A stretch of 64,000 nucleotides of DNA from Panopea generosa. Lineage: Eukaryota > Mollusca > Bivalvia > Adapedonta > Hiatellidae. The position numbers and the translations under genes were made by a program. Numbering within the stretch: the first letter of the stretch is position 1; every line of letters begins with the position of its first letter. Under the pieces are notes generated by a model that had not been told where the DNA came from, did no database searches, and was given only the letters and a program-made list of their open reading frames with translations. The stretch is taken from positions 49,349,417-49,413,416 of the forward strand of contig CM055895.1 of assembly GCA_029582155.1 (NCBI GenBank). The letters run 5' to 3'. This document shows, in pieces, positions 25,485 to 37,756 of this stretch.

Positions 25485-25632
25485 GGAATTGAATCTCCAT
25501 CACAGCTTTATGTGATATTCTAGAGCAAGACACTTTATATGCATATGCATTACACTGCTTCTACCCAGGAAGACTTCGACTACCATGTGGTGTAAGAAAT
25601 TGTTTCACAATCGATGTAAAATAAATAAGTTT
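25485..25632 (+). mobile_element. SINE family alpha, head-truncated
   Basis: The body (TTTATGTGATATTCTAGAGCA, then CACTTTATATGCATATGC, CTTCGAC, TGTAAAATAAATAAG) aligns with the copies at 1 and 221. It marks the left edge of block A' and corresponds to the copy at base 1. Confidence 0.65.
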
Positions 25633-28154
25633 AAACGAAAGGTGCTGTGTGGCGGTCGTTAAAAGACTCGGTATTATTATTGTTAAAACGCATTCGGTGT
25701 AAGAATAGAATATTACTTTAACCAGGGCTAGTAGCCTAAGGGTGTTCCGTGTTTCATTACATACCAAGAACATATTCAACCAACAAACCAAGTCTACTAG
25801 TCTACTCATTTGGTTGGTGGAGTTCTGTGCAATCAAAGGGATCTTTATCTCTATCAGGTAGTATGTATTCTCCTACATGTACCTTAATACACATAAATAC
25901 ATCTAAAACAGTTAGAACAGTTGTAAACAAATAAGTAGTATTCAAGGTTGTATCACCAGGTCCGCATCTTTTTGATGTCAGGGTTTCAATATTGTAACCA
26001 TTTATACATTTTTCTGAATTTTATGTGAGATAGGGATACAACAAATTGGTATTGGGTTTACTTGGTATTAACCATTCATTCAGATGACACTGACAGATAC
26101 GAAAAGCTATAGATGACACACAATTTTATCGCACGTTTTGATTCATGAGAAATTAGAAAAATAATTTAAAAAACGTTAGCCAAAGAAATGTTACATTTCT
26201 GCAACATCAAACAACAAAACTGAATGCTGTTTATTTTCTTTACTAAGGCTTAAACTGATCGATTCTATATGCAGACTTACTTTGGCATCATTGACAACAG
26301 TTTCTCTGAATTATTGCCATCAGAAAATTCGTTACTCTTATTCGAAAGGAGGGCAGATAAACTTCAAATTGCTAAAATATTTATATACTACAAAATCGCA
26401 TCGTCATTGGTAGCGTTTTCTAATTATTTCCTCAGTGCCCTAATTATAGTAATGGGTCTTAAGGCAGTAAGAAATTAGTTTAAATACAAAATTTTAACTG
26501 CTGGTTTCCTTCTCTTATTTACAGTTAAAACATAGTTTTATATAACACGTAATACTATGAGAAAAGCTTATCTTTCCGCTAACTCCATGGTAATGTGATT
26601 ACACGTTTTATAAGTTTATCTAAATGGGATAACATCTGTGAATTCTGTTGCGTACTACATATTCATTTGTTTACCATTTTGCATCAGGCCATGCTTTTCC
26701 CTTCTCAAAGCGTGAAAATCCTGAGCTTAATTTAACTTATATTTGTTCTTAACCTATTTATTTGTACTGTCGGAGCCTCTTGTTGACCACGTCCTTGTAA
26801 AGACTTGGAGCTTAATTATTATCGCCCCTTATGATTTTGTGTTATATTGACCAGAGCACATGTTGTGTTTTACATGTATTTTAGCATGCTTAATATTTAT
26901 ATTGTTTATCTTTATGAAGATTTATTAATGTAACTTTGTTAACTACAAAACATACATTAAGACAGATATTTAGAAATAGAAATCATTTTAATATAAGTTT
27001 AATGTACGAGTGTTACAATGTTTATCTTGCTTTATGACATATAACAGTTTCACCTTACAAAGTGTAAGCTGTCTTATGATAAATTATGCTTGTACAAATA
27101 TTGTGAACGCTCTAAATTACTAATGACCTTTCTTTCCCATTTTTAATTTGTAATTTAAACACAATTGTCGTGTACAGCAGCGTTTTATTCAAGGATACGT
27201 TAGCCCAATTGTGTCGCCTCTTCTGATGACGTACACAATTAAAAACAAACAGAGACATAAAAAATCAGATAAAGAGGGAAATTGCTTAAATGATTCGAAG
27301 ATTATTTGTAATAAAGTTGATTACAGAAGGTATTATGTTGCAGGAAACTTCAATATTGATTTGTGTTTTGTCGCCAGTGTTATTCTAACGACGAACCTTA
27401 CCTTTTGCAGACGTTATCGAAACAAACTGATGTAAATGTTACTGACGGAAAATTTACAATCATTTTATTATAAATCTCGTATTTTATCCTTTTGACATGA
27501 CATGTAAATGAAAATATAAGGATTAAGGTGTATTAATTTTACAAATTGTCACTTCAGGGCCAAGTAAATAAACAGTGATAAATACAATCTTCAACTAATA
27601 TTTGGAGTGTCGTGTTTGCAGACAGTTCGTGCACAGCCATGTTCAGCTTTTCGGATAAATGTATTTTTTATGTGCAATATAGTGCATTCGTGACAAATTT
27701 ATATTTCGAGTCCAAAGTCAACTACACTTTCATTTCTAAAGAGTATGGCGTATTTTTTATGATATCAAAGGCGATTGACCAGCATAGATAAAAGCATGTT
27801 ACTCCTATATATTAAATAGAATTATAAAATAAGGTCATGTCGGTGTTTTTTAACATGGACACTAATGACCATATGCATAAATATACATATATTAATCTCC
27901 GAATCAGAGGTTGTCATAACGAACACGGTAGACACGGTTTGAAATGGCGTTAAACCCAATTTAAATAAAAAGATTGTTTCTGAACAGTATCTGAATATTT
28001 CCGTGTTTTACCATATAGGTATTTGCATCGGTAATAGAAAAGTCATGCGGGATGGTTTAATGTACATTCTCTCGTCGTATGATATGACGATAGGGTTCGG
28101 TGTTAACAATGAACCTATATCCCAGACGTAAGCTCCTCGGTGGCGGCTTTGTTA

Positions 28155-28190
28155 ATGACAATTCCAAGAGGGTGATTCTGTCACTTATTG
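28155..28190. repeat. Single 45-bp repeat unit (unexpanded site)
   Basis: GGCGGCTTTGTTAATGACAA followed by GAGGGTGATTCTGTCACTTA matches one unit of the array at 2585-4125. The left flank (CTCCTCGGTGGCGGC) and the right flank (TTGTGTATG...ATATTGTACT) also match the two flanks of that array. Confidence 0.88.
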
Positions 28191-28540
28191 TGTATGTTGA
28201 TATTGTACTGATACATATTTGATGAGTCGTGTTTGCAGACAGTACTTATCATATATCTTGCATATTTGCCGGGATATTTCTATCCCACCCGAGGGCCTAG
28301 ATAAAATCTCGCACTGTGACGTTAGAACCATCCAGATGAGGTAACGTGAAATTTATATGGCGTAAACCATATAAATAAACGTCTTAAAAGCGACCGTTGT
28401 AAAATCTATAATGATAAGTTAAGTTTAGAAATTATAAAGGTTAATAAGTATTCAGCATGTTTGGTATGCAAGAAATAGAACCATTCACGGCTTTTACTGT
28501 TCGAATAGAAAATTCTGTCCCTTGGGATGACTTTTCACGC

Positions 28541-28766
28541 GAACTCGTCAGTGCCTTGTTCCCTCATGAAAACAGTTATCTATCGGTACGGGCTTTTCTA
28601 TCAGAAACTCCGACCCATGTAAGATTCTTATATTTCTTTTGCATGATGAAACTTTACCTGTTTTAAACATTAATTATGAAATGCTAGTTTTGAGAGTCTC
28701 GTCCCCGTAAAATAGTTATCCCTCGGCACGGAATGTTCTATCCGAACATCAAATCCATGTAAGATG
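28541..28766 (+). repeat. Two copies of a dispersed ~90-bp motif
   Basis: 28541-28632 and 28691-28766 share CAGTTATC(C/T)(C/A)TCGG, ACGG, TTCTATC and CCATGTAAGAT. A third copy is at 53545-53634 with the best-kept core, GTTATCCCTCGGGACGG. The small plus-strand frame over the first copy is not conserved in the others, so it is not interpreted as coding. Confidence 0.6.
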
Positions 28767-29454
28767 CTTATAATCCTATTTATCTATTCTGTTCATGCTG
28801 TTCTGATGACTTTGTCATTCGGACGCTACGTTTCCTATAACACTATTGTACTATTGTATTGTTGTGGTTCATTCGAAACTGAATATCAAAAACTTAGTAT
28901 AAATTGTATTTATTAATAAATAATTTATAACGAACATATTTGACACTAAAATGGAAAAAGCTGAAGAAGGTCATGTTAACTTCCTTGACATTAACCTTTG
29001 GCAAACTGTCTGTGTTTTGTATTTCAAAATATAATGGTCTGTTCTCGGTTTATTTTCCGTTTCGTGTAAGGTCAAATTAATTAGTTGACACTTAATAGTA
29101 TAAATGTTTCCATGGCTACAGACTAATTTAACTTTATTTATATGCAATCCCATTAACAAAGGACGAAATAACTTGTAAAACCTTATTAATGAAAGCTTTA
29201 ATCGTTGACATTATCAAGACGTGTATCCTCCAGTATGTAGGAAGAAACAAATATATGACTTTGCTGTAGAAGTTTCAGAAGGTGATTTTTATGACTTCAA
29301 TTGTATACGCTAATTTACAGTAAAAAACTTCTTCTATTTCAACCTTAATTTGCTTTAGGAATTTTTAACTCGGAATAATCGATTTTTGTGAAAAGCGCAC
29401 GTGACTTATATAGTAATAAGGAAAACATACGTTTTCGACTTGAATATACAATTT

Positions 29455-29605
29455 AAAATGCAAATTGTTTGTTGGTGTTGCTGTTGTATGGTTATTTAGT
29501 GTCGCTTTCTACAATTCTTCATCTGGAACTATCATCGTAATATTGAGCGCCAAACGAGGAAGCTTCTAGTACCGTTTTTTACGGCTGTCAAAAAAAAGCT
29601 ACTCT
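29455..29605 (-). mobile_element. SINE family epsilon, internally deleted, minus strand
   Basis: A GTTG-rich stretch (the CAA tail on the minus strand), GTCGCTTTCTACAATTCTTC and GAGGAAGCTTCTAGTACCGT match 59300-59620, with the middle missing. It is absent from the homologous place in block A, so it arrived after the duplication or was lost there. Confidence 0.6.
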
Positions 29606-29724
29606 GATGCATTGAAATAGTAATAACTAAAATAGCGAATGTCGTAGTTGTCATATCTGGCGGCCATGTATCCTGCATCTGCAAATACATCAATTGTTTT
29701 AGTGTTGCTTTTATATGATTTGTT

Positions 29725-31190
29725 GCACTACTTAAATGTGTACACTGAATCAGGGCTGTACCGGTACATGTGTACACTGAATCAGGGCTGTACCGGGACA
29801 TGTTTACACTGAATCAGGGCTGTACCGGGACATGTGTACACTGAATCAGAGCAACCGGTACATGTATACACTGAAGCTGGACTTACCGGTACATGTGTAC
29901 ACAGGATCAGGGCTGTACCGGAACATGTGTACAAATAATCATGACTGTACCAGTACATGTGTACACTGGATCAGGGCTGCACCAGTACATGTGTACACTG
30001 AATCAGGGATGTACCAGTTTATGTGTACTCTGAATCAGGGCTGTATCAATACATGTGTGCACTGAATAAGAGCTGTACCAGTACATGTGTACACTAAATC
30101 AGGGCTGTACCAGTACATGTTTACACTGGATCACGGCTGTACCGGTACACTGAATCAGGGCTGTACTGGTGCATATGTACACTAAATCGGGGCTGTATCA
30201 GGACATGTGTACACTAAATCAGGGCTGTATCAGTACATGTGTACACTGAACCAGAGTTGTATCAATACATGTGTGCACTGAATAAGAGCTGTACCAGTAC
30301 ATGTGTACACTGAATCAGGGCTGTACCAGTACATGTTTACACTAGATCACGGCTGTACCGGTACATGTGTACACTGAATCAGGGCTGTACCGGTACATAT
30401 GTACACTGAATCGGGGCTGTATCAGGACATGTGTACACTAAATCAGGGCTGTATCAGTACATGTGTACACTGAATCAGGGCTGTATCAGTACATATGTAC
30501 ACTGAATCGGGGTTGTATCAGTACATGTGTACACTGAATCGGGGCTGTACCAGTACATGTGTACACTGAATCAGGGCTGTACCAGTACATGTGTACACTG
30601 AATCGGGGTTGTATCAGTACATGTGTACACTGGATCGGGGCTGTACCAGTACATATGTACACTGAATCGGGGTTGTATCAGTACATGTGTACACTGAATC
30701 GGGGCTGTAACAGTACATGTGTACACTGAATCAGGGCTGTACCAGTACATATGTACACTGAATCGGGGTTGTATCAGTACATGTGTACACAGAATCGGGG
30801 TTGTATCAGTACATGTGTACACTGAACCAGGGCTGTACCAGTACATGTGTACACTGAATCAGGGCTGTACCAGTACATGTGTACACAGAATCGGGGTTGT
30901 ATCAGTACATGTGTACACTGGATCAGGGCTGTAGCAGTACATGTGTACGCTGAATCAGGGCTGTAGCAGTACATGTGTACACTGAATCAGGGCTGTAGAA
31001 GTACATATGTACGCTGAATCAGGGCTGTACCAGTACATGTGTACGCTGAATCAGGGCTGTACCAGTACATGTGTACACTGAATCAGGGCTGTAGCAGTGC
31101 ATGTGTAGACTGAATCAGGGCTGTATCAGTACATGTTTACACTGAATCAGGGCTATATCAGTACATGTGTACACTGGATCAGGGCTTTAC
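29725..31190. repeat. 32-bp minisatellite array (about 46 units)
   Basis: Units are 32 bp: CTGAATCAGGGCTGTACC joined to AGTACATGTGTACA. Variants include CGGGG for CAGGG and TATCAG for TACCAG. The unit has no stop in most frames on either strand, so open frames of 60-90 residues appear on both strands with a 32-residue period. Each unit has a near-palindromic GTACATGTGTAC. The block A counterpart (5905) has only about 6 units. Confidence 0.96.
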
Positions 31191-31440
31191 CAAACCCCGT
31201 TTTGTAGTAAAGAAGACAATAATAAAATGCAAGAGAAAGATTGATCTAGAACCAAATGGTTCTAGTCTACATATCTCAACAAACAGGATGAAACAAACAA
31301 CGTCAGCTTCAGAAATGTTTGTCATTTTATCCACAAACATGGTTGACTATAGCAGTTGAAACACGTTGGCTTCTTTCAAAATGCACCCAATTGTCTTAAA
31401 AAGGAGTTTGCTAACAAAGACAATGTCACATTTGGAGTGA

Positions 31441-31645
31441 GACACTAGCGGGACAGTGTTTGATGTCATCGAGGACTAACAGACGATCAGTTAACCTAAC
31501 CACTTTTTTCTAGATCTTGGAAGGTTTACCACTTTTCAAGCACACCGGTCTCCACAAGTAACTGGTAAATGTCCCACTACAGTCAACGATCACAGACATA
31601 TGACACTAAATTGCGATGTCTTTATCAGTTATTACCGAGACTGCG
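31441..31645 (-). mobile_element. SINE family beta, head-deleted, minus strand
   Basis: TCGAGGACTAACAGACGATC, GTTAACCTAACC and AAGTAACTGGTAAATG align with 6448-6716 at the homologous position of the duplicated block. The tRNA-like head is gone and the sequence joins directly to the CGCTGATGTATTCG flank. Confidence 0.68.
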
Positions 31646-32139
31646 GTGTGAATGTATATAAAAATATACTCAGAATCAGTCAAATATATAAATAGAACAG
31701 TATCACTCGCTGATGTATTCGTTGAATTTTCAAAAGCCAAAACAACGTTGAAATAAATTTTAAATATTAAGTACTTCCGTCTATTTTTGACATAAAGAGG
31801 ATGTCTCACACTCGCTTATGTATCGTTGTATAACATTAAGATAATTATCAGGTACTTTTCTGGATTAAAATATATTTTCATATTGGTGAAACATGAAACC
31901 ATTTATTGTTCCAATGAGGGGTTTATTAGTGTTTCAAAGAAAATTATTAATTATTCTGAGTTACATTCTTTTTAACCAGATAACTGATTGTGTGAAATTA
32001 CAATTATTAAAAATGCCTGTTATCTAAACAATTCGTTTTTTGTAACAGATAAAAAAAAACACAACAGTGATTACACGCGCTTAACCAGATCATGTAACAG
32101 ATAATAAACAACATAAAAGTTGATGCACCAAATCCTTAC

Positions 32140-32640
32140 GTCACTATAGATTTTCTTACTAGGAACTAGATTTTCTAATCTATCTATACTCAACATCCTT
32201 ATACAATAAGCAAATTCTTCATTTGACAGTTTATTTTCATACGTGACACTAGATTTTCTCACTTATTACACACAATCCTTACTTGACTATAGATTTTTCT
32301 TACTGGGTAATAGAATTTCTTATCTATATGTACTCAACATCCTTACTCAACATTTAAATTCCTTATTTGACACTATATTTTCATACGCGACACAAAATTT
32401 TCTCATTCCATACACAACATCCTTACTCGACTATATATTTTTCTTACTGTGCACTAGATTTTTGAAACTGTATATACTCATCATCTTTACAGAATATTCA
32501 ATTTTCTTGTTTGACACTATATTTTCATACGCGACACTTGATTTTCTCACTCAATACACATCTTTACTCAATGCTAGATTTTTGTTACTGGACACTAGAT
32601 TTTCTTATCTATATATACTTCAATTTCCCCATTGTTCATT
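32140..32640. repeat. Degenerate ~140-bp tandem repeat, about 3.5 units
   Basis: Recurring pieces are CATCCTTACTCGACTATA, TTTTCTTACT...CACTAGATTTT, CTATATATACTCA and TTTGACACTATATTTTCAT with ACGCGACAC. They are spaced at roughly 140 bp. One plus-strand frame (32243-32662) stays open because the unit is T/C-rich; its product is a hydrophobic repeat of about 47 residues, judged non-coding. Confidence 0.75.
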
Positions 32641-32929
32641 TTTTTATAGAAAATTGATATAACTATTAAAGACATAATGATTTGTATGTTGTCAAATTAA
32701 CGACAAGATTTTTCGAAAGCGAAGCAAAATATTGTGAAACAAATATCTGGTTTAATTTCTTATATTTCCCTCAAAACACAATGAAAAATATATCTTTATA
32801 TGTTTGTTGTTGAATGATATATTAAACTTGCATTCTTAAATGTCATAAAATAAAAAAAATAATTAACATTGTTTATTTAGGATCCAGATCTTTCTGAACC
32901 GTACACGCGTAGAAACAATGGGAAATGTT

Positions 32930-33480
32930 GATTTTCGGAAATGTATACATTTTGGAGGAACATTAAAATTTTATCAATTTAAAGTCATTAAGATAACTTT
33001 AAAAGTATCAGCGATTGAAAATATAGTATACCAAGTGGTTATTGTGAAGAATTCATATTGGTATCTTTTATATCTTTCGTGAATTAAGGTTTCGAAAAGA
33101 ACCATTTGATGCCGAAAAATAAACATTGCTCGGAAATGAGTAAATTGTCGATGATTTGTTTTCTAATAAAACTTAATTTATTGATAACTTTGACAATATG
33201 ACCGATTGAAAATGTATTATATCAAATTAGTTTTTTCACGTTTTCTTGTTTCTTTCTTGAATATCTTTCGAGAATTAAGGTTTCAAAAAAGAACGCATTG
33301 AGAATAAAACTGCACATTTTGTTAATATTGTTCGATTTTGAATGTGATTCTTTACATTTTATTGGACGAACAATTTCTTCTAACCTTTACCAATTTAAAG
33401 TTTAGATAATATGAAACAAATCATTTAAATATCAATATATAACTTAAAGTAACAGCAGATGAAAAGCATTATTGTACACC
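32930..33480. repeat. Degenerate ~200-bp repeat, 2-3 units
   Basis: GAATTAAGGTTTCGAAAAGAAC (33081) and GAATTAAGGTTTCAAAAAAGAAC (33274) are about 193 bp apart. CGATTGAAAATAT or CGATTGAAAATGT precedes each by about 70 bp. A weaker third unit follows to 33480. No coding capacity. Confidence 0.6.
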
Positions 33481-33519
33481 CATAAAGCTTGGACTTTCCG
33501 TACTGCGTGTGAATATAAC

Positions 33520-33690
33520 GTGACACCGGCAATTTCTAATTAAATACCGATATCAATATTGGAACCCTCCAATTGGAAAACCTCGGTTCCAATTGGCTAA
33601 TTATTAAAATAGATTTCCGATTCAAATTTGAAAATTAGAAATTCGAATTGGAATTTTATCTTTCGAACTTGGACAAAACGACTTTCCAGT
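33520..33690. repeat. Palindrome-rich patch (CCAATTGG motifs)
   Basis: AATTTCTAATTAAA at about 33531 is answered by AAAATTAGAAATT at about 33629. Between them CCAATTGGAAAACC and GGTTCCAATTGG form a nested inverted pair. The patch could be a small foldback element or replication-slippage product. No further copy was seen. Confidence 0.5.
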
Positions 33691-34624
33691 GGGAAAGCAT
33701 GCATTTTGGGGGTCTTTAGATAATAATTGTGACATAAATCGGCAATTTATAATGCTTTTGGTTACCTTTTTGTGATCGCACAGTCGTACTCTTCAAACTG
33801 CGATACTTTGTCAATAAAAATAACGAAAGATGAAAAAAAAGTTTTTGGAAATTATTTTTTTCAGAAATTCACTGTGTTGTGTTTACAGCTAGTTTTTTTA
33901 TACTCGTGAGTAATAATACAATAAAGTACGTATGTATTTTTCCGGTACATGCAAACTACATGCTTTAACATTTTTAAGAATTAATTACTGAATTATCAAT
34001 AAGGGGAGAAATATTATTTTATTTGTAGTTCACGTATTTTAGTTCAGGTTTATTAAACATCTATTTCACACGGTTTCCATATATCACTCATTCCGCTTTT
34101 CTTTTGTTTGCATGTTTACCTGTTTCTGTGACTGGATAATTTTGAGAAAAAAAATCGTACGTCCATAATCTAAATGGAATTATTCATACTCTGCAATGTC
34201 AATCAAATAGTCGTCATTTAAAATCGGTCGTATTTGTAAAACTAATAAAAATAAATAGTTTATAGTCACTTGAAAATAATAAAAACATTGTAATGCTGTT
34301 GTTTATGTTGCTTAAGTTTGTATTGTTGACACGTTGGGAATTCTAGCACATGTTGAACGATTCTTAAAAATATGTTTCGTGTGGATATCTCTGTGGAGAC
34401 GTCGTTGCAATAAAACATATTTGTGTCAACTATTATTTAGATCGTTCCGATATACTTGATGTTATGATGGCAAGATAAGAATGTGTTACAACATGTACAT
34501 TATCGACATGTTGTATTTTGTGACATCAAGTAAACTAACATCATCACTATTAAGTAATATTCACCTCTTATACTACCGCTCAATTTTATCTGCTTTGTGA
34601 AGAAGTTTATGTCAGATTTCGTTT

Positions 34625-34921
34625 TGTATTGATTGAATGATTTAATATTTAGCATCTGTTTAATGCCATCGAGGGTTAACAGACGATCAGTTAACCTAAC
34701 CACTGTTTCCTGGGATACTGAAAGGTTAACCAGTTTTCGAGCACACCCCCATCTCTGTAAGTAACTGATAATTTTCCCATCAGTGAGAGCAGTGAGAGAT
34801 GAATGATAATGAGACACAACGTCGTATATCAATCATCACGGAGACTGTTACCGGGCGGGGATTCGAACTCATGACACCTGGAGTGATAGTCAGACGCGTT
34901 ACCGACTGAGCTTATCGGGCC
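34625..34921 (-). mobile_element. SINE family beta, full length, minus strand
   Basis: On the minus strand the head reads GCCCGATAAGCTCAGTCGGT (A box), then ATGAGTTCGAATCCCCGCCC (B box), a near-intact RNA polymerase III promoter. The body carries GTGATGATTGATATACGAC, CAGTTACTTACAG, GGTTAACTGATCGTCTG and CGATGGCATTAAACAGATG. The tail is AATATTAAATCATTCAATC. A possible duplicated flank is TGTATTGATT on both sides. The tRNA-like part lacks a proper anticodon arm and acceptor pairing was not verified, so it is not called as a tRNA gene. Confidence 0.78.
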
Positions 34922-36390
34922 TGTTGTATTGTATTGATTATTTCACATCTGACTTGTTATTTTACATTAACCGTGTTATATATTGTTTATGTTAAGGGTG
35001 ACTTTAAGAATTGCAATGTCATTTTCTTGCATTATTGCCGGCATGTCCTGGTCTGGACCAAAAAAGATTCATGTTTAGCATCAATGCCTTTTAATCTTGA
35101 TTTTTTTTTTTTATAAAAGAAAGATATTCGATGAAATAATAATTAAAATACATATCAATTAGTCACCAAATAGTTTGGTCAACGCAGTAACAAACACGGA
35201 CGAAATCATGATCAGCGACTGTAAAATGGTAGAACCATCAAACATGCAGTGCGCTGTAGAACCATTGCGATAAAACTTTAGATCTATTCAGCATTTAGAA
35301 TGACAAAGATTCCGGATTTTATGAAATATGTGTTCACATCACCACGGAAGTCAGTAAAGACAAGCAAAACATTTTGTGTTATTGTAATTATAATGTATGA
35401 CAGATAGCGTTTAATATTCATTGACTTAATAAAATATGCTATAGTATGCTAAGACAGCAAACATAGCAAATTCTACCATACAGCTTTTGATTACCAGCTC
35501 GTCCGCTATTGTCTATCTGTTTTATATTCCTATGTATTTAATTTTGTTAACCAAATGTCAATGTTTTGTCTTCGTACATCATAACATATATAATAAAACG
35601 ATAAGGACGGTTTTCAGGCAAAACATTGCGTATGTAAAATAACAGTGCATGTAATACAATAGTATGTGTTATTAGCCGGGCTATATACAATAACCCTGCT
35701 TATGTATGTAGTATCGGTCACCGCCAAAATAATCATACGCGACAGGGAATACTTTTTATACCTCGATTTATTTTCATGTATTTTATATATACCAGCGGAA
35801 ACAAAACAAACAAAAAAGAAATATTGTGAACATTGTAATATATCTTTTTTTAAAAATGTTGCATAAAATCAACGTTACTAAAAAGATATAATGATATCAA
35901 TCAAATTAGATAGGCGTATGCATATTCATTAAAGTCCGACTGTCAGCACTTTCAATTACTTTGATGTCATTGTGAGTTTGATATAATATTTTGTCCATTA
36001 GATGAGTATTAGAAATGGCAGTGTCAGTATCAAAATCGTTAAAAGTTAGCCAATACAACGAATCTTCATGCTCGCCATTAAAAGGAGAACAAAGCAAATT
36101 GTGACAAATATGTGGAATCTAAGTGCGGAAAGATTTGCGGCACTGTATTGCTGTCTTGGGAACCTTTTTTTGTACAGATAAAGCAAACTGGAAACCAATA
36201 ACTAAATTATACATTGTACCAAATGGGGAGCGTATAACTTGAAACAAGAGTATATGTTGTTTATTAGTTTGTATGTATTGGATGTATTGACATTAGATAA
36301 TGCAAACTGTGTCAAGTGTCCGATAGTATTTGTATATTTTTGTACGCATCAGTATGCCTGCGCCACTAGCATGTAGTTACGTATACTTAG
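34922..36390. other. No gene recognised
   Basis: AT-rich sequence. A minus-strand frame (35906-36097) encodes 63 fairly polar residues but lacks an ATG and any motif. No shared repeat was seen. Confidence 0.45.
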
Positions 36391-36394
36391 CTTA

Positions 36395-36836
36395 GTCGTC
36401 GTCCGATAAGTGCTGCAGCACTCGCCGTCTTATTTAAACGCCATTCGTAATGCCGTTCTTGAAACATCTCGTTGACATATGTAGGGATAACCCTCCTATG
36501 AATTGTGCTATTCATTTCCGTTGGAATTTTAGCCAGACGGAATAATCACATAAATTTTGCGTAGATGTAGTTATCCATTAATGGGGATATTCTCGGGTCA
36601 CATTGAGGTTGTTAAGTCAGACTTTAGCTCCTGAAGGTTTGATTGGTGCATTTCAGATTCATTCTCGCGATCTTTATTTCTGAACCGACGTGAAGTATTG
36701 AAAGAAAAGTGATTGTTGGCTATCAAATAATACTAGCAATTATATTCTTTGATGACCTTGTTTACGAAGCCAAACCAACTCTTCAAACGAGTTTTCTCTA
36801 TTGATACTGTAAACAGTACCAGGTTGAATATTTCTA
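36395..36836 (-). pseudogene. Decayed unprocessed copy of the RASD-like terminal exon
   Basis: On the minus strand this aligns along its length with 56239-56789. Shared stretches are TTTACAGTATCAA, GGCTTCGTAA, GTCGGT...GATCG(C/G)GAGAA, ACAACCTCAATGTGAC, GATTATTCCG(T/C)CTGGCTAA, ACGGAAATGA and GGAGGGTTA. The start of the frame still reads SIN.....SFEE..WLRK, then hits TAA; further stops and frame shifts follow. A CAG preceded by TTTT sits where the functional copy has its intron acceptor, so this is a DNA-level duplication and not a retrocopy. No CAAX end is recognisable. It lies in the same orientation, 20 kb from the intact exon. Confidence 0.85.
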
Positions 36837-37756
36837 CTGAAAACTTGTCATCGGAACTTTGACATACCACATATTGAAGGTATATTTAATTGCCCGTATT
36901 AAGTCAAGGTAAACGGTAAAATACAGCCATACAGACGAAATTACAGTAGAATCTGTGTCTTGGAACGGCCAGTAGCAAAACCGCCGCTCGGCAGTTCAAT
37001 CCTCGCTTATGGGAACCTCCTACCTCGCTCTTTCTTTATCGTCACATCACAAAACGAATAATCCTGTCCTGCTCCTTTACATTTATTTATAAACAATGTT
37101 ATGCTAATTGTAACGGTTATGTTTATATTTTGGGTGATGGCATTTGACCTGATTAACTTAATGTCTACTGCGGGTGCTGGTATTTGACCTGATTAACTTA
37201 ATGTTTAATGTTTCTTACAAAATAGCCCTCTAATGATATCATTTATATTCATATCCAGTGCAAGTATATAAAATGTAAATTATATTACAATGTCCGCAGT
37301 GTCTTCTGCGAAGAATATAATTTTACTCGAGATTATAGAGCGGTGTATCTATTTTGTCTTTGTAATTATAATAGAACGATGTCTCTGTATTGTCTTTGTA
37401 ATTTGTCGCTATGTTGTTTTGGTAATGCCTGTTATTAGACCTAGGTGTCGGAGTTTACGTTAAAATGATGCCTGTTATGTCCAGCCAAACATTTGAAATT
37501 ACATAGTTGTTAATGAATCGATATGTTAATAAGCATCTTCTGAACGTATTGCTTATCGCGATCGAATTGGAAATAAATTAATAAGTTATGTATGTTTGTC
37601 GCTTCTTAGTCGATGCCTGTTGCTTGTATCTTTACAATTATGAAATACTATTTACTAGCTATCCTCGTCGGAACGGTAATAGTGATATCATTTTTAACAA
37701 ATATTTTAAACGAAAGATAATATGACCATACATACGTTTATCGTCAGCAATTAAGC

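Larger units (their letters stand above)
25480..31800. repeat. Segmental duplication block A', copy 2
   Basis: The diverged direct copy of 1-7450 (landmarks listed there). It differs by about 1.7 kb of extra sequence at 25860-27540, one rather than 34 units of the 45-bp repeat, about 46 rather than 6 units of the 32-bp repeat, a SINE epsilon fragment at 29455, and loss of the SINE beta head with several hundred bases near 31640. Confidence 0.8.

Noticed and set aside
29832..30974. Open frames on both strands with YTCTGTAL or MCTLNQGC repeats
   Set aside because: They are products of the 32-bp repeat, open on both strands because the unit lacks stops.
34848..34921. Possible true tRNA gene on the minus strand
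   Set aside because: Same reason: it is the head of SINE beta. Acceptor-stem pairing and an anticodon arm were not convincing.
35906..36097. Minus-strand 63-residue polar frame as a possible exon
   Set aside because: No ATG, no motif and only a weak acceptor upstream. It lies where 3' flank of the RASD pseudogene would be expected.
36955..37015. tRNA-like stretch with GCAGTTCAATCC
   Set aside because: Only a B-box-like match; no A box at the right spacing and no second copy found.
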